In this document: positions 46,485 through 56,000 of the stretch, in pieces
Position numbering within the stretch: the stretch's first letter is position 1
How the letters are laid out: each line of letters opens with the position of its first letter
NCBI GenBank assembly: GCA_947471745.1
Contig: CANJKZ010001162.1
Coordinates: 62,001 to 126,000, forward strand
Source: Closterium sp. Naga37s-1
Lineage: Eukaryota > Streptophyta > Zygnematophyceae > Desmidiales > Closteriaceae
Reading direction: 5' to 3'
Length of the DNA: 64,000 nt
The notes under the pieces: generated by a model
What the model was told of the DNA's origin: nothing
Databases searched by the model: none
Seen by the model: the letters and a program-made list of their open reading frames with translations, nothing else
Translations under genes and position numbers: made by a program

Positions 46485-46711
46485 CTTGCCGTGCACTGTG
46501 ATCAGAGCAAAAGAAGCCCTGAGAGCATCTATTGCACGCTGCCTGCTGCTGCGACGATGCTGCTGCTGCTGGCGATGCTTCTGTTGTCGCGGTTGCTGCC
46601 TCTGCTGTCACTCCTGCTGCTCGAACAGGGGATGGCATTGGTGGTGCTGGTGCTGGTGCTGCAGGGGAGATTGGTTTGGGCTTCTCAGTGGTGTGCTTGC
46701 CTCGCTTGCAG
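46485..46711 (-). CDS. RAR1: RAR1 exon 3: end of CHORD-I, linker and plant CCCH motif
   Basis: Acceptor tttacag, donor gtgagt. It begins with one base that completes Gly and reads CKRGKHTTEKPKP, the conserved end of CHORD-I in RAR1. A Pro/Ala-rich linker follows, then CNRCSQGFFCSDHSARQG, which matches the Cys/His motif that plant RAR1 proteins carry between their two CHORD domains (as I recall, CSRCKQGFFCSDH in higher plants). Ends in phase 1. RAR1 is a zinc-binding co-chaperone that works with SGT1 and HSP90 in stabilising NLR immune receptors in the cytosol and nucleus. The following exons, with CHORD-II, are not found in the window. Confidence 0.88.
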
Positions 46712-46980
46712 CTGTAAAGGAGCCCAGAAGGAGGGGGCAAGGCACGAGCAGAAGGTTGGGAACAATGACGCCCGTGAATCAACAGCGAATACGAAACCAA
46801 GCACAGTCATATAGTTCCGATACACTGATACACAAATACATACAAAAGGAACACATCACTCTTATACTCAAAAGCAAAAATGAAAGAGACACGCGCAGGC
46901 AGAGACGAGGGTGGCAGGACGGGCATGCAGATAGGACAAAAGCACGCCCAAGTGTCAAGATATGCTGGAATGAATCGCAT

Positions 46981-47056
46981 GCATTACCCTGGTGTGAATT
47001 CGATTGTTTGCATGTGATGCATTACCCTGGTGTGAATTCGATTGTTTGCATGCCAT
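46981..47056 (-). repeat. 38-bp tandem repeat of the RAR1 exon-2 donor site
   Basis: Two 38-bp units (46981-47018, 47019-47056) each carry, on the minus strand, cagggtaatgcat, a copy of the real exon-2 donor cagg|gtaacgcat at 47057-47068. Three consecutive donor-like sites therefore lie at the exon end. Confidence 0.75.
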
Positions 47057-47063
47057 GCGTTAC

Positions 47064-47146
47064 CCTGGGATGGAGAGGAAGAGCGAGAAATCGTGGCTTC
47101 GCTTGTGGCAGCACATCCACTCCTTGGTGCCGTCGTGGAAAATTGG
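47064..47146 (-). CDS. RAR1: RAR1 exon 2: CHORD-I core
   Basis: Acceptor ctttctcag, donor gtaacg. Reads PIFHDGTKEWMCCHKRSHDF and then SLFLSIPG, the diagnostic middle of CHORD-I (HDGxKEWxCCxxRSHDFSLFL). Starts in phase 0 directly after HPG of exon 1 and ends in phase 2, where exon 3 supplies the last base of Gly. All zinc-ligand Cys and His positions visible in this segment are kept. A second, truncated copy of the exon start lies 149 bp upstream. Confidence 0.92.
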
Positions 47147-47229
47147 CTGAGAAAGGGGAAGAAGGGCGGAGGGAAAGGGGGGAAATGGAAGGGGGCAGGG
47201 GTGTGTAAGAATGAAAGGGAGAAGAGAGT

Positions 47230-47295
47230 GACTCAGAAGTGCAGGCTTCGCTTGTGGCAGCACACCCACTCCTTGGTGCCGTCGTGGAATATCGG
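47230..47295 (-). pseudogene. Truncated second copy of RAR1 exon 2
   Basis: Acceptor caccaacag, then PIFHDGTKEWVCCHKRSLHF and a stop. The acceptor is intact and meets exon 1 in the same phase, so splicing to it would give a short protein ending inside CHORD-I. Tandem duplicate of the exon at 47064. Confidence 0.8.
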
Positions 47296-47911
47296 CTGTT
47301 GGTGAGAAGTTGGGGCAGTGGTGGGGGGACCAAGGGGAAGAGGGAGAGAGGGAGGGAGGGAAGGAAAGAAGAAGCGGTCAAGAAAGGCGAGGGGGAACTA
47401 GCATCCCCAAAGTTTAGACACGTGCCACCAACCCATTTGGCCATCTGCCCCTCTTAGTCTCGTCATCAGTTCGATTCTCTTGATTCAAGCATCTCACTAT
47501 ACTTCACCTCTTCATCGCTTCATCTCTTCACCTCTTCATCTCGCCATCTCTCGTCATCCGTACACCTTTTCCTCTCTTCGCTTATAGATTTGCTTAGTTC
47601 CCTTCATCTGCCCATCTCATCACTTGCTCATCCACGTATCCACTGAAGAGCATACCGGCTGATTGAAGAGCAAGGGATGTCAACAGCAGGTGTTGATGTC
47701 AACAGCAGGTGTTGATGTTGTGGGCCAATCATGCCATCACGCAATGTATTTCAACCCATACACCCCATGCGGCATGGGCAGAGGGGGGGAAAGATTGGAG
47801 AGCGAACGACTGAATGAGACGAGTAGAAAAATGGGGCATGTGGTACGATGGGACATGCGATGGGGCATGGGGTGGAATGGGTAGGGCATGGGGAAGGGAA
47901 AAGGAAGATAG
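47296..47911 (-). other. RAR1 intron 1, part without recognised feature
   Basis: Contains a short direct repeat (gtgttgatgtcaacagcag, about 47675-47717). No coding motif. Confidence 0.5.
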
Positions 47912-48061
47912 GAGAAAAATGATGAGGTGAATTAGGCAAATGGTGCAGGATCCAGGAACGGTGCATGAGGTGACTTTTGAGTCGACTCAAAAGTCACCTA
48001 GATTGGAGAGAAATGATGAGGTGAACCTGGCAAATGGTGCAGGATTCAGGAACGGTGCATG
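47912..48061. repeat. Direct repeat flanking a perfect 32-bp palindrome
   Basis: 47912-47967 and 48006-48061 are near-identical (atgatgaggtga...ggcaaatggtgcagg...cggtgcatg). Between them 47968-47999 is a perfect palindrome: 16 bases aggtgacttttgagtc and their reverse complement, with GTCGAC at the centre. Confidence 0.9.
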
Positions 48062-48083
48062 TGCGATGGGTGTTGCGACGGAG

Positions 48084-48211
48084 CATGTGATGCGATGGGC
48101 ATGCGATGCGATGGGCATGCGATGCGTTGGGCATGTGATGCGATGGGCATATATTCCAAAATCGATGGGCATGCGACGGTGCATGTGATGCGATGGGCAT
48201 GCGACGGGGAA
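48084..48211. repeat. 16-bp minisatellite in RAR1 intron 1
   Basis: Units gcgatgggcatgcgat, several in a row, then scattered variants of the same unit to 48211. Confidence 0.8.
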
Positions 48212-48398
48212 AGTGGTGCGCGCCGAGACAAGCGACGGGGCAGATCACTCATAACGCAGGGTGAATTCACGACACAGAAACTCGAGTAGAAGGCCGTCAG
48301 AGCCTCTTGAGACGCGACAAGAGGCACGCGCGACTGCTTTAACCCTGGTTAAGAAGGTCTATCACCTCATACGTCAAAGAGAGTGTCAGTGTTTTTAC

Positions 48399-48509
48399 CC
48401 CTGGATGGTAGCAGCAGCTCATGTCGTCGTTTTCTGCGTCCGTGAAATACGCGTCACACCCGATCCTCTCGCACCGCTTCCTTCCCTCCGCGTTTATCGC
48501 GGGCGACAT
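48399..48509 (-). CDS. RAR1: RAR1 exon 1: start codon and first half of CHORD-I
   Basis: ATG at 48509 (minus strand) opens a 37-codon exon that reads MSPAINAEGRKRCERIGCDA, then YFTDAENDDMSCCYHPG, ending at gtaaaa. The pattern RCxRIGCxAxFTxxxN...SCxYH is the start of CHORD-I in RAR1. It ends in phase 0, so it joins HPG to PIFHDG of exon 2. RAR1 normally starts only a few residues before this Cys, which supports this ATG. Codon use and GC content differ from the surrounding retroelements. Exons 1-3 together cover CHORD-I, linker and CCCH motif. Confidence 0.9.
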
Positions 48510-48608
48510 GGCCTACGCTCTTTCAACCGTGATCGAAATTATGGGGATGAGAACGAATGTTGGGATCGTAAGAAACAAGCTCGGTGAGATCACACTGAAG
48601 CAGCGTCA

Positions 48609-48644
48609 CTAGTAGTCGATTCGCGCGTTTATCGAGGGCGACAT
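48609..48644 (-). promoter_or_regulatory. Upstream short ORF from a duplicated RAR1 start region
   Basis: The 5' region around the RAR1 ATG is repeated 135 bp upstream (gcgtttatcg..gggcgacatggcc). The upper copy reads MSPSINARIDY and then stop, 11 codons. If transcription starts above it, it would act as an upstream ORF ahead of the RAR1 start. Confidence 0.55.
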
Positions 48645-49139
48645 GGCCGAAGCGCTTTCAAATCGTCGAAATCGGAAAGCCCACGAAGAGAGCGCGGCAG
48701 AAGAAGCGCCTGATATCACGTGAAAGAAATGTTGATTTTCGATGCGCGCGTGCATCGCCCGTAGTCGAAAACCGCCAGTGAAACGGCTTTTATTTCTGCT
48801 AGCAGCTTGAACGAAGTTCGGCTGGTGTCACATTCTAGTAGGGTTGGTGTTGACTGTCGATCTAGATGTTTCGAGGATGTTCCACGCCCTAAGAGAAGAC
48901 TCGCCGCGTTCTTGAAAACAAGAAAATACACCAATGGAATGTTGCACTCATGCGATATAACTGGAAGGGCAAACCGCTACTTTGATGCCATTAATTCCAC
49001 CACACCATCCATCATATAATTTCAGGGCCCGAATGTTACGGTGCTATGCTGCGGTTAGTGTCTGTCACTCATGGCTATTATTCTAATAAAAAGGTAGTGC
49101 TATCAAGGTTCTTCTAATGTTATGAAGTCAGACTGCACT
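48645..49139. other. Putative RAR1 upstream region
   Basis: No repeat ends or coding motif recognised. It would hold the RAR1 promoter, but no clear TATA box or known box can be named with confidence. Confidence 0.4.
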
Positions 49140-50849
49140 TGCAATAATGTACAACAGGTTCATTCCCTGATCCTGTCTGCACCACCCTGCTGCCCGTTGC
49201 GTGCCCCGGGCGTGCGTCGGTTTCTGCCCGTCGCACGCCCCGGGCGTGCGTCGGATTCTGCCCGTCGCACGCCCCGGGCGTGCGTCGGTTTCTGCCCGTC
49301 ACACGGGGGCCCCGCTGCCCTGCTTCCCGTTGTCCCCGCCACCCACTTCCTCCTCCCTCTCCTCCTTCGCGTGCAGCAGTTTGGGCGGCGGGGAGGAGGG
49401 GGAGGGTGTTGGGGGGACGCAGGAGTGGCGGTTGGGGGTGGCTGCACCTCCATCGTCCTGCTGCTCTGCTTTGTCACCAAGCCAGCAGCAGCAGCAGCTG
49501 CCGCTGCGCTTCCTCCTCTCTCACGGCTGCACCTGCTGCTGTGGGAGGAGGGTGAAGGAGTGGCGGATGTGCTCCAGCAGCAGCAGCTGCCGCCACGCTT
49601 CCTCCCCTCTCACGGCTGCGCCTGCTGCTGTGGGGGGAATTGGGGAGAGGGTGTGAGGGGGTGGCGGATGTTTTTCGTGCGACCTGTGGTCGCCCATGCA
49701 GCCCCTGCACCGCCCCCCCGCCCCCCCTTCTCCTCCGTCCCCCTGCTGCTCGTGAAGCAGGGGGGGGAGGGTATGGGGGTGGCGGGGGTGGTACACGACG
49801 GTCCTGCTGTCGCCCACGCGGCTCCTACACCGTTAAGGGGGTGGCAGGAAGGGACCTGCAGCAGCAGCCCCCCCACCCCCCCTTCTCCTTCATCTTCCTG
49901 CTGCAGGTGCAGCAGTGGGGGGGGAGGGGATCTGCAACACCAGCCCCCCCCCCCCCCCTCCCCCCCCCCCCTTTCCTCCATCCCCCTGCTGCGGGTGCAG
50001 CAGTGGGGGGAGGGGATCTGCAGCACCAGCCCTCCCTTCTCCTCCATCTTCCTGCTGCGGGTGCAGCAGTGGGGGGGAGGGGATCTGCAGCACCAGCACC
50101 CCCGCCCCCTCCCCTTTTTCCTCCATCCCCCTGCTGCGGGTGCAGCAGTGGGGGGGAGGGGATCTGCAGCACCAGCCTGCGGTAGGGATGGAGTGGCGGT
50201 AGGGATGCTGAGGGGTGTGAACTGAGGTTTGGGGAAATGGGGGAAGTTGAAGGGGGGTGGTCGCCGTAAATTCAGCAGCTCCAGTCGCCCGTGAGATCGT
50301 TGCGCCAGTTGCCCGTGAGCTCGTTGCTCCTGTCGCCCGTGAGTCAGTTGCTCCTGCCGCTCGCTTAGCCACGGAGCCAGTTACTCCAGTTGCCCGTGTG
50401 CCAGTTGCTCCATTTGCCAGTGTGCCAGTTGCTCCAGCTGCCAGTGTGCCAGCAGCTTCAGCCGCCACCCACCACCTCCTCTCCTCTCATGGTCCCTCAT
50501 CCTCTTCACTTGCCCTCTCCTTCCTCCGCTGCTCCTGGTGTACCCCTTCAGGGGGTGTTCTGCACATGGCTATTCCTACATGCAGTTCGGGGGTGTGTTA
50601 GAATACATTTTATATATATTTTAGTATAACTGCATGTAGTTCTAGCTGTAGTGTAGTTACTGCCATAGTCCCTGTAGGTGGTGCACTCTTTGCCATCCCT
50701 CGCTCCTATATCTTGTACCTTATTCTCTTAGTGAAACACTTCTTCCTCCTCAACTTCCCTTGCCTAAACTCTCTCGACATTGAACCCTAGTATGGCTCCT
50801 ATGCCTCCTAAGCATGCACCTAGTTTCCTAGGTGCTTAGTGTTCTAACA
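49140..50849 (+). mobile_element. GC-rich LTR-element remnant with a 3' LTR
   Basis: 50596-50849 is an LTR-like block starting TGTTAGAATAC and ending GTTCTAACA, preceded by the G-run ttcgggggtg as in the other Copia-type elements here. Upstream lie GC-rich arrays: three 34-bp units at about 49192-49300 (gcacgccccgggcgtgcgtc) and several units of gcagcagtggggggaggggatc at 49900-50175. No retroviral domain and no 5' LTR recognised. Probably a relative of the small non-autonomous elements; incomplete. Confidence 0.55.
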
Positions 50850-50865
50850 TGTTGGTGTTGACCGG

Positions 50866-51003
50866 TGTGAAGATTGAAACAGGAATGAATGAGAGAAGAT
50901 GATTGCACTAGCAAGCAGTTGAGTACATATAGGAAACCCTAGATTGGGCTGTACTCACTATAGAGTACCCCACTGCAGGCTAGACAAATATGACATTCTG
51001 ACA
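50866..51003 (-). mobile_element. Solo LTR
   Basis: 138 bp starting TGTGAAGATTG and ending TTCTGACA, flanked by accgg on both sides (50861-50865, 51004-51008), a perfect target-site duplication. Similar in its right part to the LTR at 42575. It lies inside the Copia remnant 51009-54529. Confidence 0.85.
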
Positions 51004-52974
51004 ACCGGCTGGAGTGTAACGTAACCCTTGTCGGTGAAGTCGTAGTAGACTTTGGCGTTGACACTTTCGCGAAAGTTGTCGTCGTCCATCGGAACGGGTA
51101 CCGAGCAGTAGGGGAGAGGTCCAGCTTCCTCCGATGCTCCGTCCACGTTTTGCTCATCCCAGTCTGCTTCATCTGCTGGCGAGGCGAAGGCTCGGTTGCC
51201 ATGGAAGCTACCCGTGAGGTCTCGTTCTGCTGCCAAGTTGTCCAGGTACGTTTGAAGAGTGAGTCGTTTGTAGAAAATCATGTCACGCGCTGCTACTGTT
51301 TCCTTCGAGTGGACGTCGAAGATCTTCCATGCGTTGTAATGTTTTTCGATGCCCAGGTGTAGCCCCCACTGTGCGCATCATGACAATTGCCCGGCTCGTG
51401 CAGTGTGGGGTCGGTACTGTACCATGCACCCAAAGACCCGTAACATTTTTGTGTTGCCCATTTTTCCTGTCCACAGCAGATGCGGTGATGCGTTGTTCAG
51501 AAGCGAGGATGATGAAAGCAAGTTGTGTAACAGTACAGTGTGGTCCATCGCCTCGGGCCACTAATGGTTGGGTAGTCTCATGCCACGTAGCAGCTTGCGC
51601 ATGGTGTTCTGGAGAGTCCTGCTCATCCTTTCTGCAACACCTTGCTGTTGACGGGCGTAGGGAAGAGAGATGAGTCGCTTGATGCCTCTCTCCGCCAGGT
51701 ATTGCTTGAACCTCTGTGACTGGTATTCTCCTCTCCCGTCTGACTGAAAACTCTTTAGTTTTACTCCGGACTTCCTTTCCGCTACTAGGAGCCATGCGAC
51801 GAAGGCTTCGAAGGCCATGTCGCGACTTGGTAGGTTGAGGTGCCAGACGCATCTTGTCGCAGCGTCGATGAATGTTATCATGTAGTTGTAAGCTCCTTGT
51901 CCGCTTTCGTGAGTGTACAGTATGTTGCCGTAGACCTTCTCCAGTGGTGCGTAGGCTAGCGCGCTCGGGTTGTGGTGAGAAATGAACGGTTGATGGGGTA
52001 AGTCGGCTTCGGGGCAAGTGAAGCCGGTTCCACGGACTCGTTGAAGTTCTGTGCCGTCTGGTAAGAGTAGCGAGTCCTTGTCGAGAACTCCTGCTCTTAT
52101 TGTGTTGTTCAGTGTCGTGTTGCTAGGATGTCCTAACATTTGATGCCATAGTGATTCGTCGGCACGATGTCCAATTGAACGTCTGTACAGGTCGGAGTTG
52201 GAGTAAAAACCTGCGATGACGTTGGCGCTTCTGTGGACGTCGCGTGGAGCGGGAGTCAGCTGTTGAGTGGGAGTCGGTGCGGTGTCGTTAATGGGAGGTG
52301 GTATTGATAAAGGGCCAGCGATTGGTGCTGGTGCTGTTGTCTCTGTTGTTGCTTCTGCTTGTGCCAATGCCGATGCTGGTGCTGTTGTTTGTTGGATTAC
52401 CGCTAACGCCCTTGTCGGTTCTGCTTCAGGTATGGTGTGTGAATACCAGAAACCTCCGGGACTGAAGTCGGGGTCGAGATCCGGCGGGTGCGTCCAAGTG
52501 GTGAAATTGACTATTGCGTCACTGTCAGCAGTGCCTTGATCTGGGACGAAATCGAGGACGAAAACGTTGTTCTTCAGGACCGCCTTCTCGATGTAAAGGC
52601 CGCCCCTTCCGTTGTACAATTTGAACTCCTGAGCAAGTGCCGCTTGCTGTTGTTGTTCGTAGAAGGACATGAAGGAGAAGAACTTTTCCATCATGCTTGG
52701 GTCGAAGCCGGTTGCTTGGTTTACAGGCGCTTTAGTGGATTCAGCAGCTGGTCTCTGAGTTGAGCCTCCTTCGGTTTGTAGTCCAGAGGCTGGAGGTGGA
52801 GTAGGAGTAGTGCCAGGAGATCCAGTGGACGAATTCCTTTCCTTTTGTGTTGCCATGTCTTCTGTTGTTGTAGGAAGTGGAGATAGTTGAGACTTGTCCA
52901 TGCTAGCTCTCATACCATGTTGGGCTGAGAAAAGCCCTTAGGATCGTTTTCAAGGACTAAAGCTCATAGTGATG

Positions 52975-53896
52975 TACCGTATTCTCCCGGATATAGGACC
53001 CTCCCAAAAAAAAGACCCCCGGGACTTTTGAACGGTACTGGGACTCTTAATATGTAGCATATGTGAGAGGACCCCCCCTAAGCCTATAATCAGTATAAGA
53101 CCCCCCCCTTTCCCCTAGGGGAGGGGATTCTGTTAAAGAAACCATTGCCCAACAGTTTAGAATTAATACTGCACTTGGATCCACACTAGACACGATGTGA
53201 AGGCATGGAACGAGTCAATACTACGGTACATCAAGCAACACAGTCATACACATCTACGGTCCGGCTTAGCTAACCTTTCTCTTGCACCCCCCTATTCCCT
53301 ACTCCACCTCGTCCTCCTCCACGTCTCCCCACTCTGCCTCCCCCTCGATCTCCTCCTCCTCCTCCTCCGCCTCCATCTCGGCCTCCTCCTCCTCCTCCTC
53401 TTCCTCCTCCTCCTCCTCCGCCTCCTCCTCCTCCGCGGGCATGTCCCCACAGTCCTCGTCGTCCGCCTCCCGGGCAGCTTCCTCGTCGTCAGCAGTCGTG
53501 GTGTAGAGGGGGTTGACCCACTCATCCACCAAGGGGGAGGAGTGGACGTCCTCTCCCACCTCGACCTGGCCAGCATCCCGCATGTGCGCCAGGTCGAGGT
53601 GATCCTGGCTGCCGTCAACGGCGTTGCTGATGCCGGTGGTCAGGAACGCCTTGACGATGATGTGCTCCGGCACGTCGCTCCATGACTGGGCGATCCACTT
53701 CAGCACCGTCTCAGCGGGGGGCCTCTTCAGGTGCCCTGCAAGGTCGACCAACGCACACAGATTCGAGTGAGTGTGTTTATTGTGTCAACATGTGCTCTCA
53801 CTTTGTTACGGTTTAGAACCCTTAAATGTTCACCCTAACCAATTTGCCTCTATTTTAGGAAAGTCCCCCGGGTCTTATATCCGGGAGAATACGGTA
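52975..53896 (-). mobile_element. Pogo-type DNA transposon, internally deleted
   Basis: Terminal inverted repeats TACCGTATTCTCCCGGATAT at both ends, with TA at the outer edge as expected for Tc1/mariner-pogo insertion at TA. 922 bp. It keeps only the last part of a transposase gene. Inserted in a Copia LTR. Confidence 0.88.
53299..53751 (-). pseudogene. Pogo/Tigger-like transposase, C-terminal fragment
   Basis: Reads RPPAETVLKWIAQSWSDVP and then EHIIVKAFLTTGISNAVDGSQD. The pattern WxxxxWxxVPxxIIxxxFxxxGISNAxDG is the end of pogo/jerky/Tigger DDE transposases, after the last catalytic Asp. A long Glu/Asp tail follows (about 60 residues, mostly E), as is common in this group. The DNA-binding domain and the catalytic DDD core are missing, so the element cannot make its own transposase. 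The frame starts at an ATG but has no upstream exon. Confidence 0.8.
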
Positions 53897-53993
53897 TTAG
53901 CGGAAGCGTCTTTAATGAAGGCTGATTGAACCACCTTGCACTGGTGTGTGAGAACAAAATAAGTTGATGATAGCAAAGAGATACAGGGCTTTA

Positions 53994-54229
53994 TACCGTC
54001 ATCGCCCGGATATAAGACATGTATGTCTTATCTCATACATTAAAAAAATCAGTCTTATAACTGGACAAAAATCCGTTTAGAAGATACTTCCTCGTTATAC
54101 ATTTGCCATTTGCCCCTACACACAAATAGGTGTCTTATAATGAGGCTACCCCGTTTATAAGAGACACCCGTATAATAGACAACCACTGTCTACTATTCAA
54201 CACTGTCTTATATCCGGGTCATGACGGTA
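53994..54229. mobile_element. Pogo-type MITE, 236 bp
   Basis: Inverted repeats TACCGTCATCGCCCGGATAT, complement at the right end with one or two differences; TA at both edges. No coding content. Inserted in the same Copia LTR as the element at 52975. Confidence 0.85.
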
Positions 54230-54549
54230 TGATTACGAGGAATATGAAAGGTTTTTAACTAACTGCGGTTGTAACTGCTGTTGCGGTTCGATACAGCGTC
54301 GACTCGGGTAACTGCTCATAGCGAGTCAGTTATTTGTCCTTGCTGTCGCGCTGCCTTTGTCAAGTCAAAGGTTGCTGACCTTTGACCTTCACTTCAACCT
54401 CCTGCTGTTGTCGCCTTGTCAACCGCTTCGCTGCAGCTTGGTTGATTCGGTGTTGCTTCGCTGTGAGTCTGCTTCGTTCTTGTTATAGTGCTCGACATAT
54501 CAGAAGCGCGAACTATATGTTTCCAACAAGCTGCTTGTGCTCTCAACTC

Positions 54550-55113
54550 CTACCGTATACTCCCGGACAAAACACCCCCCCATAATTGTACACCCCCGGG
54601 TAGCTTGTGCGGGGTGGGTGTTATGGGGAGCCTCGTTTCTACTATACCCCCCTTTTTTGCTGATTTTCTATAACACCCCCCTTTTCTTACGAATTCGTTA
54701 TAATAGTCGTTAACGAGTAGCTGCAATATTGAAGAATATCGCGAAAATTTCTCCCTAGATGAAATTTCGCGGTACATTCACTTACAATCTACCGAGATTT
54801 CCCCCCCTCGCACTACTTCGCTGTGACCACGTGCAGGCGAATCTTCCGCTGCAAGTGGCAAGAGAGGTGCCACATGGCATTTTCGTGGGGGTGATGAAGC
54901 TCGTGGCCGAAACCCACATTCGCGCCTCAGACAGCAATGTTAAAATGAAAATCAAAACACCCACATTGTCTAATTAAATAAACACTAACACTAAAATATA
55001 CCATATGGAAAGACCCGGGTATTATGTATTTTTTTCCTATGAGGAGACCCCCCCCATTTTTTCCCTGTATTTTTAGCTATACCCTAGGGTGCTATGTCCG
55101 GGAGAATACGGTA
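54550..55113. mobile_element. Pogo-type MITE, 564 bp
   Basis: Inverted repeats TACCGTATACTCCCGGACA and (right end, complement) TACCGTATTCTCCCGGACA; TA at the edges. Interior C-runs just inside the left end and on the right. No recognised protein. Confidence 0.83.
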
Positions 55114-55877
55114 CATGATCCCTACTCCCCTTTCATGCTCTGATGCACAGGACCAAACTGTAAATTAGACTTATTCATGATTCCACACATGCACTCTGCT
55201 GCATGTTCTCTTCCAAGCTACAACTGCTTCCATGGCCTACCATATCTGCGGGCACAAAAGCAGCGTCAGAGTATGGTGCGGAAAAGTGGGAAATACTGGT
55301 ACCACTAACTGAAAGAATCATCACCCACTGAAGAGAATTATCACCCACTGAGGAACCTCCCCCTCTCCAACTCCCCCCACCTCCCCTCCCCTGGCTGTTT
55401 GTTCCATGCCCCCTTATATACCTCCCCATCCATCCTATGAGGCCCAGCTCCCTGCCCCCAATGCCATCATGTGCTGCTTCCCCCCTGATTCACAAGGGTG
55501 CTCTGCCCTGCCATCATGCTGCTGCTGCAGGCCATATGGGAGGGTTTGACATGATGTATAGATGGTTCTGCCGTGCCGTATGTGTGGTTCTGCCGTGCCG
55601 TATGTGTGCTTTTGACATGCCCAATGCTGATTGGTTCATGCCATGTGACTGCTGCGCCATGCCACCTCCTCACAGGTACGCTGACGCTGACTTCATCTGA
55701 ACCTCATCTGTCTCTCCACAAGGCTGCCAAAAATAGTTCCTATACCTACACTCCTACTCCTGCCACCCTTTTCCCTACCCCTGGCATTGCCACCCCTCCC
55801 CCTGCCATCCCTTGCCCTACTCCTCCTCCTCCTGCTTCTTCCCTTCCTACCTTTCTGCCACTCCTTTTCCTCCCCCC
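55114..55877. other. Intergenic stretch, no recognised gene
   Basis: A 22-bp direct duplication (gttctgccgtgccgtatgtgtg) lies at about 55563-55608. Otherwise C-rich and without motif. Confidence 0.45.
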
Positions 55878-55997
55878 CAACCACCGGCAGCAATCTTCTT
55901 TAATCTTTGCACCACACAACTCATCTCAGGTCGCTTTCTCGCCTCCTCCTGGCTGCACTGCAGCGCCAGCAGCAGCAGCCTCTTCCAGCCGAAAACC
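55878..55997 (-). pseudogene. Third copy of the terminal kinase exon
   Basis: Reads WKRLLLLALQCSQEEARKRP and then EMSCVVQRLKKIAAG, parallel to the terminal exon at 56997-57499. A few residues that would precede it (GQFSA) lie on the far side of the element at 56001-56738, which has split this copy. Confidence 0.7.
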
Positions 55998-56000
55998 TAA

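Larger units (their letters stand above)
51009..54529 (-). mobile_element. Copia remnant of a second lineage, with DNA elements in its LTR
   Basis: Minus-strand reading gives a short Gag-type start (MRASMDKSQLSPLPTTTEDM at 52913), GAG-pre-integrase (WHQMLGHPSNTTLNNTIRAG), integrase core (SDGRGEYQSQRFKQYL, RQQQGVAERMSRTL) and the integrase C-terminal part. Primer site TGGTATGAGAGC adjoins a 5' LTR that starts at 52918 (TGTTGGGCTG) and probably ends at 54529 (TTTCCAACA). That LTR contains two pogo-type elements (52975-53896, 53994-54229), without which it would be about 450 bp. RT and RNase H are not seen. Broken and old. Confidence 0.75.

Noticed and set aside
53197-53685. Ser/Leu-rich plus-strand ORFs
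   Set aside because: They are the antisense of the Glu-rich tail of the pogo transposase fragment.
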